Source of the DNA: Prolixibacter bellariivorans ATCC BAA-1284
GTDB lineage: Bacteria > Bacteroidota > Bacteroidia > Bacteroidales > Prolixibacteraceae
DNA length: 64,000 bases
Assembly (NCBI RefSeq): GCF_000621705.1
Contig: NZ_JHXO01000006.1
Location: 1 to 64,000 of the forward strand
Direction: 5' to 3'
The translations under genes and the position numbers were made by a program. The notes beneath the pieces were generated by a model, which saw only the letters and a list, made by a program, of their open reading frames with translations, ran no database searches and had not been told where the DNA came from. Shown piece by piece: positions 26,953 to 34,656 of this stretch (its first letter is position 1; each line of letters starts with the position of its first letter).

Positions 26953-27642
26953 CTATCCGTGCAGAGAGATACTTTCCAGCCGCTCCCGGTCGATGATATC
27001 GATTTCTTTGCCAAAAATCCGAATAATCTTGTCCTTTTTAAATTCGGAAAGAGTGCGGATAACATTCTCGGTTGTCATGCCAATGTATTCTGCAATTTCC
27101 TTTCTGGAAATAGGTAATTCAAAATCGTCACGTCCGTATACATTTTGAGCGAAGAACAACAGTACATAAGCCACCCTTCCATGTAAATGTTTTTGCTTGA
27201 TTTCCAGATTGTCCAGTATAATTCGGTCTGTTGCTTCACTTACCCGAGTCATCAGGTCGAGTGTGAATACACCGTTTTCACGGGCAATTTCTTTCACTTG
27301 TCCCAGGTCGAGTTCACAAGTCGTCGAATCTTCAATGGCAGTAACAGTATAATGATAATTTTCTGAAGAGAAGACACTGAGGAGACTGACAAAGTCGAAC
27401 GGTTTGGCAAAACTGATGATCTGTTCTTTGTCATCGCTCGTTGTTCTTGAAAGCTTGACCAAGCCTTCTTTCAGATAAAGAAAATTTTTGATGGGATCGC
27501 CTTCACATAAAATCACATCGCCCTTTTCGTACCGGTGTTCTACTTTCTGAGTGCAGATTGAACGAATGTCATTCTTTGATATATGATTGAAGAACAGGGT
27601 TCTTAAGTGGCATCGTTCGCAGGTGCATTCAAAGGTGTTCAT
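26953..27642 (-). CDS. Crp/Fnr-family regulator with N-terminal cysteines
   Basis: This 229-residue regulator has a cyclic-nucleotide-binding-like beta-roll (about 25-140), a dimer helix and a winged helix-turn-helix (about 165-229, ISRKEIAEYIGMTTENVIRTL). The N-terminus carries Cys6, Cys8 and Cys11, with further cysteines at 30, 46 and 109. This resembles, without matching, the FNR arrangement of three N-terminal cysteines plus one internal cysteine that holds an oxygen-sensing 4Fe-4S cluster. It is divergent from the sulfur operon at 27798, and an FNR-like palindrome lies between them. Control of that operon in response to oxygen, NO or redox is inference. Confidence 0.88.
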   Translation of the reverse strand: MNTFECTCERCHLRTLFFNHISKNDIRSICTQKVEHRYEKGDVILCEGDPIKNFLYLKEGLVKLSRTTSDDKEQIISFAKPFDFVSLLSVFSSENYHYTVTAIEDSTTCELDLGQVKEIARENGVFTLDLMTRVSEATDRIILDNLEIKQKHLHGRVAYVLLFFAQNVYGRDDFELPISRKEIAEYIGMTTENVIRTLSEFKKDKIIRIFGKEIDIIDRERLESISLHG

Positions 27643-27661
27643 ATCTATATCCCCTGATTAT

Positions 27662-27673
27662 TTAGGACCCTAA
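27662..27673. promoter_or_regulatory. 12-bp palindrome upstream of the Crp/Fnr gene
   Basis: TTAGG-AC-CCTAA is a perfect inverted repeat 19 bp before the regulator's ATG. It is a possible autoregulatory operator, but it does not match the FNR consensus. Confidence 0.35.
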
Positions 27674-27703
27674 GGTATTAAAAAGATATGATAAATATTA
27701 GCT

Positions 27704-27719
27704 GATGATAATTGTCACA
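27704..27719 (+). promoter_or_regulatory. Crp/Fnr-like site upstream of the sulfur operon
   Basis: GATGA-N6-TCACA partly matches the CRP/FNR plan of two half-sites with six bases between; the inner part reads TGATAATTGTCA, nearly a perfect palindrome. It lies just upstream of the promoter at 27729-27759, where an activator could act. Confidence 0.4.
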
Positions 27720-27728
27720 CGACATTTT

Positions 27729-27759
27729 TCTGCTCGCATGTTGAGGGGAAGTATTTTCG
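27729..27759 (+). promoter_or_regulatory. Candidate promoter of the sulfur operon
   Basis: TCTG at 27729-27732 and TATTTTCG at 27752-27759 are separated by exactly 19 bp. Each box has one mismatch to TTTG and TAnnTTTG. A weak promoter of this sort would suit activation from the palindrome just upstream. Confidence 0.45.
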
Positions 27760-27797
27760 CTTCTGAGATTTTTATTGATATTCTAAATCCAGTAACG

Positions 27798-29033
27798 ATG
27801 AAACGCATATTAATATTAGGAGCGGGTACTGCTGGCACAATGATGGCCAACAAGCTGAGAAAATCCCTTGACAGGGACGAGTGGGAGATTACCATTGTTG
27901 ATAAGCACCGCACTCACTATTACCAACCAGGTTTTTTGTTTATTCCTTTCGGGATATACAATAAGCAAGATGTAATCAAACCCAAAGCCGATTTCATTCC
28001 ACCGGGCGTAAAAGTGGTTTTTTCGGAAGTCGATAAAGTGGAGGCTGAAGAAAACAAGGTTCACCTGGCAGATGGAAGCGTTTTATTGTATGACTATCTT
28101 ATTATTGCAACCGGTACGGAAACCCGTCCTGATGAAACTCCGGGCTTGACTGACAAATTGTGGAGAAAAGAGATTTTTGATTTCTACACGGTTGAAGGCG
28201 CGGTTGAACTGCAGAAATTCTTCAAACAGTGGGAAGGGGGCAAACTGGTATTGGCTATTACTGAACTGCCATATAAATGTCCGGTTGCGCCAATCGAGTT
28301 TGTATGCTTGGCTGATGCTTATTTTACCGAAAAGGGAATTAGAGACAAGGTTGACATTACCTTCGTTACTCCGCTGGCCGGGGCATTTACCAAGCCGATT
28401 GCCACGAAAATGTTGAGCGAATTATTGGCTGAGAAAAATATCAAGGTTGTCCCGGATTTTTATATCGAAAAAGTCGACAACGAGAAGAAGGCCATCGTTT
28501 CATACGACGAGCAGGAGATTCCGTTCGATGTGTTGACCATTGTTCCCATGAACATGGGGAATTCGGTTATAGAGCGTAGCGGCCTGGGCGATGATATGAA
28601 TTACGTGCCTACTGATAAACATACACTGCGGTCGGAAAAATACGAGAACATATTTGTACTCGGAGATGCAGCCAATCTGCCGACATCCAAAGCAGGTAGT
28701 GTTGCACACTTCGCGGCTGATATCCTTTTCGAGAACCTGATGAGTGCTATTGAAGGTCGTCCGTTGATGGCCAAATTCGACGGACACGCCAACTGCTACA
28801 TCGAAACAGGTTTCGGAAAAGGAGCCCTCATCGATTTCAATTACGATACCGAACCACTTCCGGGAACATTTCCCTTGCCGGGAATCGGGCCGTTTGGTTT
28901 GCTAAAAAATACCAAAATCAACCACTACGGAAAAGTAATGTTCCGCTGGATGTACTGGCATATTCTCCTTCGCGGGAAAGAATTACCCATCGATCCGTTA
29001 ATGACGATGGCTGGCAAGAAAATGATAAAATAA
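27798..29033 (+). CDS. Sulfide:quinone oxidoreductase-like flavoprotein
   Basis: This 411-residue FAD protein has the dinucleotide motif GAGTAG (8-13), a second motif YDYLIIATGT (98-107) and the FAD-closing NIFVLGDAAN (284-293). Cys161 (PYKCP) and Cys333 (ANCY) fit the two catalytic cysteines of sulfide:quinone oxidoreductases; Cys170 is extra. The third cysteine of classical SQR, near 128, is absent. A C-terminal amphipathic region could attach it to the membrane. It likely oxidises sulfide to sulfur or polysulfide, passing electrons to quinone. I chose MKRILIL at 27798 because the family starts directly at the FAD motif. It is first in a four-gene operon. Confidence 0.85.
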   Translation: MKRILILGAGTAGTMMANKLRKSLDRDEWEITIVDKHRTHYYQPGFLFIPFGIYNKQDVIKPKADFIPPGVKVVFSEVDKVEAEENKVHLADGSVLLYDYLIIATGTETRPDETPGLTDKLWRKEIFDFYTVEGAVELQKFFKQWEGGKLVLAITELPYKCPVAPIEFVCLADAYFTEKGIRDKVDITFVTPLAGAFTKPIATKMLSELLAEKNIKVVPDFYIEKVDNEKKAIVSYDEQEIPFDVLTIVPMNMGNSVIERSGLGDDMNYVPTDKHTLRSEKYENIFVLGDAANLPTSKAGSVAHFAADILFENLMSAIEGRPLMAKFDGHANCYIETGFGKGALIDFNYDTEPLPGTFPLPGIGPFGLLKNTKINHYGKVMFRWMYWHILLRGKELPIDPLMTMAGKKMIK

Positions 29034-29041
29034 GGAGAACC

Positions 29042-29716
29042 ATGGATGATAAAGCACTACAAGTTCAGATTTCGGAACTGAATGCGAAAGTTGATCTATT
29101 GCTCGAGCATGTGAACGAGCAACGGCTCAAAACCAATCAACTGGAAGATTTGGTGTCCGATATTTCCATCGTGGGCAAGGATGTGTACGATACAGCCGTG
29201 GTGGAACTGGAAAACCGTCAGGTGGAGCTCGACCCGGAACAGCTAAAAGGAATGGGACTGCGGGTGTTGCGAAACATGGGTAATTTCCGCGATTTGCTTA
29301 TCACGTTCGAGAGTATGGCTGATTTGGTCAAAGATGTCACGCCTATCGTGAATGAAACCATTATGGACTTCACGGATAAATTGAATGAGTTTGACCGGAA
29401 AGGTTATTTTGAATTTCTACGCGAAAGCGGAAATGTATTGGATAAATTCATTACCGAAGTTTCGGCTGACGATCTGAAGCAATTGGCGGAGAATATCGAT
29501 CCGATGCTGGATATGCTGAAAGCGTTGGGACGTCCCGAAGTGATGCAGGGAATGAAGAATGCTACTCAGGCTTTGTCCGAAACCAGTAGCCAGAAGGTTC
29601 CCGAAGTTTCAGTGTTCCGCATGATACGCGAACTAAATAAACCTGAGATGAAAAAAGCACTTGGGTTTATCGTAACACTGATGAAGAATTTTTCAACCAA
29701 CAATCCTAATTCATAA
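29042..29716 (+). CDS. DUF1641 protein
   Basis: This 224-residue, acidic, helical, cytoplasmic protein has a coiled-coil-like N-terminus (about 5-40, QISELNAKVDLLLEHVNEQ). The DUF1641 signature follows (KALGRPEVMQGMKNATQAL, 170-188) and then EVSVFRMIRELNKPEMKKAL. DUF1641 proteins are often encoded beside SQR-like or formate-dehydrogenase flavoproteins. Their role is unknown; an electron-transfer or assembly partner is a guess. The gene starts 8 bp after the SQR-like gene. Confidence 0.85.
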   Translation: MDDKALQVQISELNAKVDLLLEHVNEQRLKTNQLEDLVSDISIVGKDVYDTAVVELENRQVELDPEQLKGMGLRVLRNMGNFRDLLITFESMADLVKDVTPIVNETIMDFTDKLNEFDRKGYFEFLRESGNVLDKFITEVSADDLKQLAENIDPMLDMLKALGRPEVMQGMKNATQALSETSSQKVPEVSVFRMIRELNKPEMKKALGFIVTLMKNFSTNNPNS

Positions 29717-29737
29717 CAACATTAAAACGACAGAACA

Positions 29738-30049
29738 ATGGCAGAAAAGAATTATGCAGGCAAGACAGTTGAAGTGACAGAAGATGGTTATTTCACGAAT
29801 CCGGCTGACTGGAATGAGGAGATTGCAAAGGAGATGGCAACGGAAGCTGGAATTGAATTGACAGATAAGCATCTCGAGGTGTTGAACTATCTGCGTAAGC
29901 AGTTTGAAACCGGAGAGGCTTTGACCATCCGCAAGGTTGGTAAATCAGGTGTTGTCGACATTAAAGGACTTTACCAACTCTTCCCCGGTGGTCCGTTGAA
30001 AATTTCATCGAAACTGGCCGGTATTCCTAAACCCACCAGTTGTGTTTAA
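29738..30049 (+). CDS. DsrC/TusE-family sulfur carrier, single cysteine
   Basis: This 103-residue protein matches DsrC/TusE over its whole length. The conserved C-terminal arm reads GIPKPTSCV, with the penultimate Cys102 that carries persulfide. In DsrC of sulfur-oxidising and sulfate-reducing bacteria a second cysteine lies 11 residues earlier; here that position is Ser91. It therefore belongs with the one-cysteine (TusE/RspA-like) proteins and is unlikely to make the trisulfide used by DsrAB. In this operon it probably accepts sulfur from the SQR-like enzyme or the DsrE protein. No tusBCD genes are near. Confidence 0.9.
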   Translation: MAEKNYAGKTVEVTEDGYFTNPADWNEEIAKEMATEAGIELTDKHLEVLNYLRKQFETGEALTIRKVGKSGVVDIKGLYQLFPGGPLKISSKLAGIPKPTSCV

Positions 30050-30065
30050 CCCAATAAATCCTTGA

Positions 30066-30575
30066 ATGATGAGTGAACATAAAGCAGAAACGCCCCTGAA
30101 AAAGGTACTGGTTATATGTGCTAAAGGAGCATTGGAAGATGTATACGCTGCACTGGTAATGGCCAATGGAGCCGTGATGGAAGGCATTGAAGCAAAATTG
30201 TTCTTTACTTTCTTCGGCCTTGATGGAATTACCAAAAAGCGAATGAATAAACTACATACTGCAACTTTGGGAAATCCGGCTATGCGGATGCCGGGAGGAA
30301 TGCAGTTCCCGTCTTTGCTGGGTGTATTGCCCGGAGTTGAGAGTGGTGTATCGTCTATGATGCGTAAAGGCATGGATGACCTGGATATGCCACCTGTGGA
30401 TGAGTTTTTGGAGATGATTACAGCCGGAGGAGGAGAAGTATTTGCTTGTAAGTTGGCTGTCGACATGTTCAAACTCAAGAAGGAAGATTTGAGCGATGAG
30501 GTAAAAGACATTATTACCATCGGTCAGTTCTATGAAATGGCTGGTGGCGAAAATACCCAAATCATCTTTACCTGA
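30066..30575 (+). CDS. DsrE/DsrF-like sulfurtransferase (DsrE2 type)
   Basis: This 169-residue protein of the DsrE/DsrF/DsrH fold starts KKVLVICAKGALEDVYAA. It carries Cys18 and the conserved Cys128 in EVFACKLAVDMF, the position that holds persulfide in DsrE-type proteins. A hydrophobic central part (SLLGVLPGVESGVSSMM) is typical of the DsrE2 group. It probably relays sulfane sulfur to or from the DsrC-like protein 16 bp upstream. It is last in the operon. The start could be 30066 or 30069. Confidence 0.87.
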   Translation: MMSEHKAETPLKKVLVICAKGALEDVYAALVMANGAVMEGIEAKLFFTFFGLDGITKKRMNKLHTATLGNPAMRMPGGMQFPSLLGVLPGVESGVSSMMRKGMDDLDMPPVDEFLEMITAGGGEVFACKLAVDMFKLKKEDLSDEVKDIITIGQFYEMAGGENTQIIFT

Positions 30576-30618
30576 TTTGGCTTTTGCCTTAATTTAGGCT
30601 TTTAGACATTTAAACGTT

Positions 30619-30658
30619 TGGAGAGGGAGAGTGGAACCGTCCGCCTCCCTTTCTTTTT
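30619..30658. terminator. Weak hairpin after the sulfur operon
   Basis: GGGAG and CTCCC arms with an imperfect inner stem are followed by TTTCTTTTTT. It lies between convergent genes. Confidence 0.4.
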
Positions 30659-31029
30659 TAACCATGGCTCATGGTAGTGCGACTTTTTCTTTTTGTTTCC
30701 CGGGTGGTAAACTGAAGAAATTCCACCGGTGCGCCGTTTTCCTCAATCATGGCAACCAGTATTCCTGCCGACGGACTGTTGGGAGGAACCAGTATATTTC
30801 GTCCTTTTAATGCTTCATCCATGTCGTGAACAACAAAAGCCACGTGGGGTATCGTTTTTACGAGTTCGGGCATGGGAGAATCCTCATCAAAACGCATCCA
30901 CTCAATTCCAAACTCACTTGACTCGTATCCGGAATGGTAGAATTTCAGTCGTTCATGATAGACTTCATTTTCTTTTTTTTGGTCGGTCGGTATGCCGAGA
31001 TGATGATAGCGAAACTTGAATTTTTTCAT
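30658..31029 (-). CDS. VOC-superfamily (glyoxalase-like) protein
   Basis: This 123-residue small protein has the vicinal-oxygen-chelate pattern: an opening HHLGIPTD, a middle PHVAFVVHDMDEAL and an ending APVEFLQF. Members bind a metal and act as glyoxalases, dioxygenases or resistance proteins. No specific substrate can be named. I chose MKKFKFRYHH (31029) because family members start close to the first strand; an ATG at 31050 is in frame. It lies 24-45 bp behind the MarR gene and is probably in the same operon. Confidence 0.8.
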   Translation of the reverse strand: MKKFKFRYHHLGIPTDQKKENEVYHERLKFYHSGYESSEFGIEWMRFDEDSPMPELVKTIPHVAFVVHDMDEALKGRNILVPPNSPSAGILVAMIEENGAPVEFLQFTTRETKRKSRTTMSHG

Positions 31030-31074
31030 TGGATGAATGATTTTGAACAAGCTGAAAAGGATTATCGTAGCGAT

Positions 31075-31488
31075 TTATTCTTCTGCAACAGCTTTGGTCA
31101 GCAGATAAACCAGAATATCTTTCTCCGACTCATTCAGGTTCTTTGATATCCGGTCGGCAATTTTGGTATGAATAGAATGGTGCCATTGAATGATTTTCTT
31201 TCCTTTCGCTGTTATCTGCAAATGAAACACTCTGCCATCCTTTTTCGATGGTACTTTCTTTATCAGATCTTTTTTTACCAGTTTTTCAATCATGGCCGTG
31301 GTGGATGGCTTGGTAATCGCAAGTTCCTTCGACAGGATGGTTGGGGTTGGGTTCTTCAGGTTGTTGATACTTTTCAAACAGTGAATTTGATGATTTGTGA
31401 CATCTCTCAATTCCGATTGTAGCCGGGCTTTTTCTTCTATTTGCTCACTTTGTGTGAGAATAAAGGCAATAACTTCTTCCAGTTTCAT
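31075..31488 (-). CDS. MarR-family transcriptional regulator
   Basis: This 137-residue winged-helix regulator has dimer helices at both ends, a DNA-recognition helix around TILSKELAITKPSTTAMIEKL (residues 50-70) and the wing KDGRVFHLQITAKG. A TTAGT-N8-ACTAA element is 23 bp upstream of its start, and another lies at the divergent GH29 fucosidase promoter. It is probably a repressor of itself and of the fucosidase. The ligand is unknown. Confidence 0.92.
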   Translation of the reverse strand: MKLEEVIAFILTQSEQIEEKARLQSELRDVTNHQIHCLKSINNLKNPTPTILSKELAITKPSTTAMIEKLVKKDLIKKVPSKKDGRVFHLQITAKGKKIIQWHHSIHTKIADRISKNLNESEKDILVYLLTKAVAEE

Positions 31489-31510
31489 AAGATTCGGTTT
31501 ACTTATAAAG

Positions 31511-31528
31511 TTAGTGAGATAGAACTAA
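31511..31528. promoter_or_regulatory. TTAGT-N8-ACTAA element upstream of marR
   Basis: Arms TTAGT (31511-31515) and ACTAA (31524-31528) are separated by 8 bp, the same arms and spacing as at 31622-31639. It is a likely operator of the MarR protein. Confidence 0.55.
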
Positions 31529-31612
31529 ATTTGAAATACATTGGATTGATTTTCAATACGTGTCTCCGGTTTCTCTGTATTGTAGGATGAATACAGCTTT
31601 AGGGATAATTGT

Positions 31613-31620
31613 TATTTTTG
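31613..31620 (+). promoter_or_regulatory. -7 box of the GH29 fucosidase gene
   Basis: TATTTTTG matches TAnnTTTG exactly, 29 bp before the ATG. The -33 region is not conserved. The palindrome at 31622-31639 begins immediately after it. Confidence 0.6.
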
Positions 31621-31621
31621 T

Positions 31622-31639
31622 TTAGTTGACATAAACTAA
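31622..31639. promoter_or_regulatory. TTAGT-N8-ACTAA operator before GH29 gene
   Basis: TTAGT and ACTAA with 8 bp between extend to perfect 8-bp arms, GTTTAGTT-GACATA-AACTAAAC (31620-31641). The site sits at the expected transcription start, where a bound repressor would block RNA polymerase. Confidence 0.6.
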
Positions 31640-31649
31640 ACAAACCACC

Positions 31650-33128
31650 ATGCATAAATTGATTGGATTAACCTGCCTGCTTTTACTATTGTCTGGTTGC
31701 CAGGAAAAAGCAGTTCTGCCGCCGAAGCCATATGGCGTGGTTCCTTCCGAACGGCAATTGAAATGGCACCAAATGGAGATGTATGCCTTCCTGCATTTTA
31801 CAACCAACACGTTTACCGATAAAGAATGGGGCTATGGTGATGAACCGGAGTCGGTTTTCAATCCGACCGATTTTGATGCCGACCAGATTATCGGAACATT
31901 GAGTGCTGCAGGTTTTAAAGGAGCAATTCTGACTGCCAAACATCACGATGGCTTTTGTCTTTGGCCTTCGGCTTATACCGAACACTCGGTGAAGAACTCT
32001 CCATGGGAGAATGGAGAAGGCGATGTCGTGAAGGAGATTTCGGATGCCTGTCGAACGTATCAATTGAAATTCGGCGTGTATTTGTCGCCCTGGGATCGTA
32101 ATTATGCCGGTTACGGTCAGCCGGAATACATTACTTATTACCGTAATCAGTTGAAAGAATTACTGACCAACTACGGCAATGTTTTCGAGGTGTGGTGGGA
32201 TGGTGCAAACGGAGGCGACGGATATTACGGAGGTGCCCGGGAAACACGAACGATCGATCGCTCATCCTACTATCAATGGGACAATTTAATTCCATTAGTG
32301 CGTGAACTTCAACCCGGTGCTTGTATTTTCAGCGATGCCGGGCCGGATATTCGTTGGGTCGGGAATGAACATGGTTTTGCGCAGGATTCTTGCTGGGCAA
32401 CCTATACACCACTTCCTGCAAAAGGTGAAACGAAAGCGGTAGCCGGGACAACGCAGTGGCAAATTGGTGAAACCGGAACGCAGAACGGAAAATTCTGGAT
32501 GCCGGCTGAAGCTGATGTTTCTATTCGGCCGGGTTGGTTTTATCATCCTTCGGAAAATGATAAGGTGAAAAGCTTGAAGGAATTGGTGGAGATTTATTTT
32601 CATTCGGTTGGCAACGGAGCTTCTCTGAATTTGAATATTCCACCCGACAGACGTGGACGCATTAATCCGGTTGATTCAGTAAGATTGATGGAATTTCATG
32701 CCTGGTTGCAAGAGGCATTTGATGATAACCTGCTTGAAAGGGCCCATGTGACAGCTTCATCAATTCGTGGTGGAAGCGATAAATATGCTGCTGGAAACAT
32801 CATCGACGATGATCCGGAAACCTATTGGGCAACCAACGATGGAGAAAAAGGGGGAACGGTGATTTTCCAACTTCCCGGCGAGGAGACATTCAACTGTTTT
32901 ATGGTACAGGAATACATTCCGTTGGGGCAACGGGTAACCAACTTCTCGGTAGATGTTTGGCAAAATGGAGAATGGAGACCTATTGCAAAAGGAAATACCA
33001 TCGGTTACAAGAAGCTTTTAAGATTTCCAATGGTTACGGCAAATAAAGTAAGGCTTAACATCGAACAGGCAATGGCCTGTCCGGTTATTTCGGCGGCTGG
33101 TTTGTTTTTGCTTCCTGAGGTTCAATAG
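31650..33128 (+). CDS. GH29 alpha-L-fucosidase lipoprotein
   Basis: This 492-residue lipoprotein has its lipobox Cys at 17. The GH29 TIM barrel (about 32-345) has AILTAKHHDGFCLWPS (92-107) and the nucleophile Asp184 in VWWDGANGG. The C-terminal part (about 355-492) looks like a discoidin/F5-8-type sugar-binding domain (AAGNIIDDDPETYWATNDG). It removes L-fucose from glycans, probably in the periplasm or at the cell surface. Branch specificity is unknown. A palindrome at its promoter suggests repression by the divergent MarR protein. Confidence 0.93.
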   Translation: MHKLIGLTCLLLLLSGCQEKAVLPPKPYGVVPSERQLKWHQMEMYAFLHFTTNTFTDKEWGYGDEPESVFNPTDFDADQIIGTLSAAGFKGAILTAKHHDGFCLWPSAYTEHSVKNSPWENGEGDVVKEISDACRTYQLKFGVYLSPWDRNYAGYGQPEYITYYRNQLKELLTNYGNVFEVWWDGANGGDGYYGGARETRTIDRSSYYQWDNLIPLVRELQPGACIFSDAGPDIRWVGNEHGFAQDSCWATYTPLPAKGETKAVAGTTQWQIGETGTQNGKFWMPAEADVSIRPGWFYHPSENDKVKSLKELVEIYFHSVGNGASLNLNIPPDRRGRINPVDSVRLMEFHAWLQEAFDDNLLERAHVTASSIRGGSDKYAAGNIIDDDPETYWATNDGEKGGTVIFQLPGEETFNCFMVQEYIPLGQRVTNFSVDVWQNGEWRPIAKGNTIGYKKLLRFPMVTANKVRLNIEQAMACPVISAAGLFLLPEVQ

Positions 33129-33214
33129 TCACATTGCGGGGGATTTTCCGGGAAACCGATTCTGTCAGCATGAGGAAAAAAATGTACCTTAGGCATTCAA
33201 AAAAAAATTACATC

Positions 33215-34585
33215 ATGGATTACATTGATAAATATATTGAAGAGAACAAAGAGCGGTTCCTCGAGGAGTTGTTCGAACTGATAAGTATTCCCTCTGTCAG
33301 TTCTATCGCTCAGCACAAACCGGACATGTACAAAGCAGCCGAGTATTGGAAGAAGCAGATGCTAGATGCCGGTGCCGATAAAGCAGATGTTTACGAAACG
33401 GATGGCAATCCGGTAACCTACGGTGAGAAAATTATCGACCCAGCTAAGCCGACGGTATTAGTTTATGGTCACATGGATGTGATGCCCGTCGATCCGATCG
33501 AGAAGTGGAACACGGAACCATTCAAGGCCGAGATTAAAGACGGGAAAATTTGGGCTCGCGGTGCTGAAGATAACAAAGGGCAATCGTTTATGCATGCCAA
33601 AGCGTTCGAGCTGATGGTAAAGAATAATACGCTTCCCTGTAATGTGAAGTTCATGATTGAGGGGGAAGAAGAAGTTGGTTCTCCTAATCTGGGTAAATTC
33701 TGCGAAGAGCACAAAGAAATGTTGAAAGCGGATATCATTCTGGTTTCGGATACCAGTATGATTGCCCGCGATATTCCTTCAATTACAACTGGTTTGCGTG
33801 GTTTGGCGTATTGGCAGGTTGAAGTTACAGGCCCAAATCGTGATTTGCACTCCGGATTGTTTGGCGGAGCCGTGGCCAATCCTATCAATGTATTGAGTCA
33901 GATGATTGCCGGCATGGTCGATGAAAATAATCGTGTGACTATCCCTGGGTTTTATGACGATGTGTTGGAGGTTTCTGCTGAAGAACGCGCTAAACTGGCC
34001 GAAGCACCGTTCGATGAAGACGAGTACAAGGAAGCAATCGGCGTGAAAGTGCTTGATGGTGAAAAGGGATTTTCAACTAACGAACGGACCGGAATTCGCC
34101 CTTCGTTTGATTTGTGCGGAATTTGGGGTGGTTACACGGGCGAAGGAGCCAAAACAGTTTTACCATCTAAAGCTTTTGCAAAAATCAGCAGTCGTTTGGT
34201 CCCGAATCAGGATCATGAGAAAATGGCGGTTGTGTTCAAAGAATATTTCGAATCCATTGCTCCCGATACAGTAACTGTTGAGGTGACTCCTTTGCATGGA
34301 GGTAAAGCCTACGTTTGTCCAATCGATCTGCCGGCCTACCGTGCTGCAGAAAAAGCCTGTGAAGATGTGTTTGGCCGTACGCCTGTTCCGGTTCGAAGTG
34401 GGGGAAGTATACCTATCATTTCCACATTTGAGGAAATTCTGGGAGTTAAAACTATTCTGATGGGATTTGGATTGGAGTCAGATGCCATTCATTCTCCTAA
34501 CGAAAACTTCCCGCTGGAAAACTTCTATAATGGAATTAGGACCATTCCGCTTTTCTATAAATATTTTGCCGCAGGTGAAAAATAG
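33215..34585 (+). CDS. M20-family dipeptidase
   Basis: This 456-residue metallopeptidase of the M20 (PepV/CNDP-like) family has the zinc motif VYGHMDVMPVD, the bridging GAEDNKGQ and the catalytic EGEEEVGS. A dimerisation domain follows, and the late motif SDAIHSPNENF provides the last His ligand. It is cytoplasmic, with no signal peptide, and releases amino acids from dipeptides. I chose MDYIDKYIEEN at 33215. The frame extends to 33134 but the extra residues are unlike the family, and a TACCTTAG box lies in them (about 33184-33191). Confidence 0.93.
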   Translation: MDYIDKYIEENKERFLEELFELISIPSVSSIAQHKPDMYKAAEYWKKQMLDAGADKADVYETDGNPVTYGEKIIDPAKPTVLVYGHMDVMPVDPIEKWNTEPFKAEIKDGKIWARGAEDNKGQSFMHAKAFELMVKNNTLPCNVKFMIEGEEEVGSPNLGKFCEEHKEMLKADIILVSDTSMIARDIPSITTGLRGLAYWQVEVTGPNRDLHSGLFGGAVANPINVLSQMIAGMVDENNRVTIPGFYDDVLEVSAEERAKLAEAPFDEDEYKEAIGVKVLDGEKGFSTNERTGIRPSFDLCGIWGGYTGEGAKTVLPSKAFAKISSRLVPNQDHEKMAVVFKEYFESIAPDTVTVEVTPLHGGKAYVCPIDLPAYRAAEKACEDVFGRTPVPVRSGGSIPIISTFEEILGVKTILMGFGLESDAIHSPNENFPLENFYNGIRTIPLFYKYFAAGEK

Positions 34586-34620
34586 AAGATGACTATATAG
34601 CATCACTCAAATAGTTAGCC

Positions 34621-34656
34621 AAAAGGGGAATACAATTTTTGTATTTCCCTTTTTTA
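34621..34656 (+). terminator. Terminator after M20 dipeptidase
   Basis: AAAAGGGGAATACAA pairs with TTGTATTTCCCTTTT, followed by more T. Confidence 0.85.
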
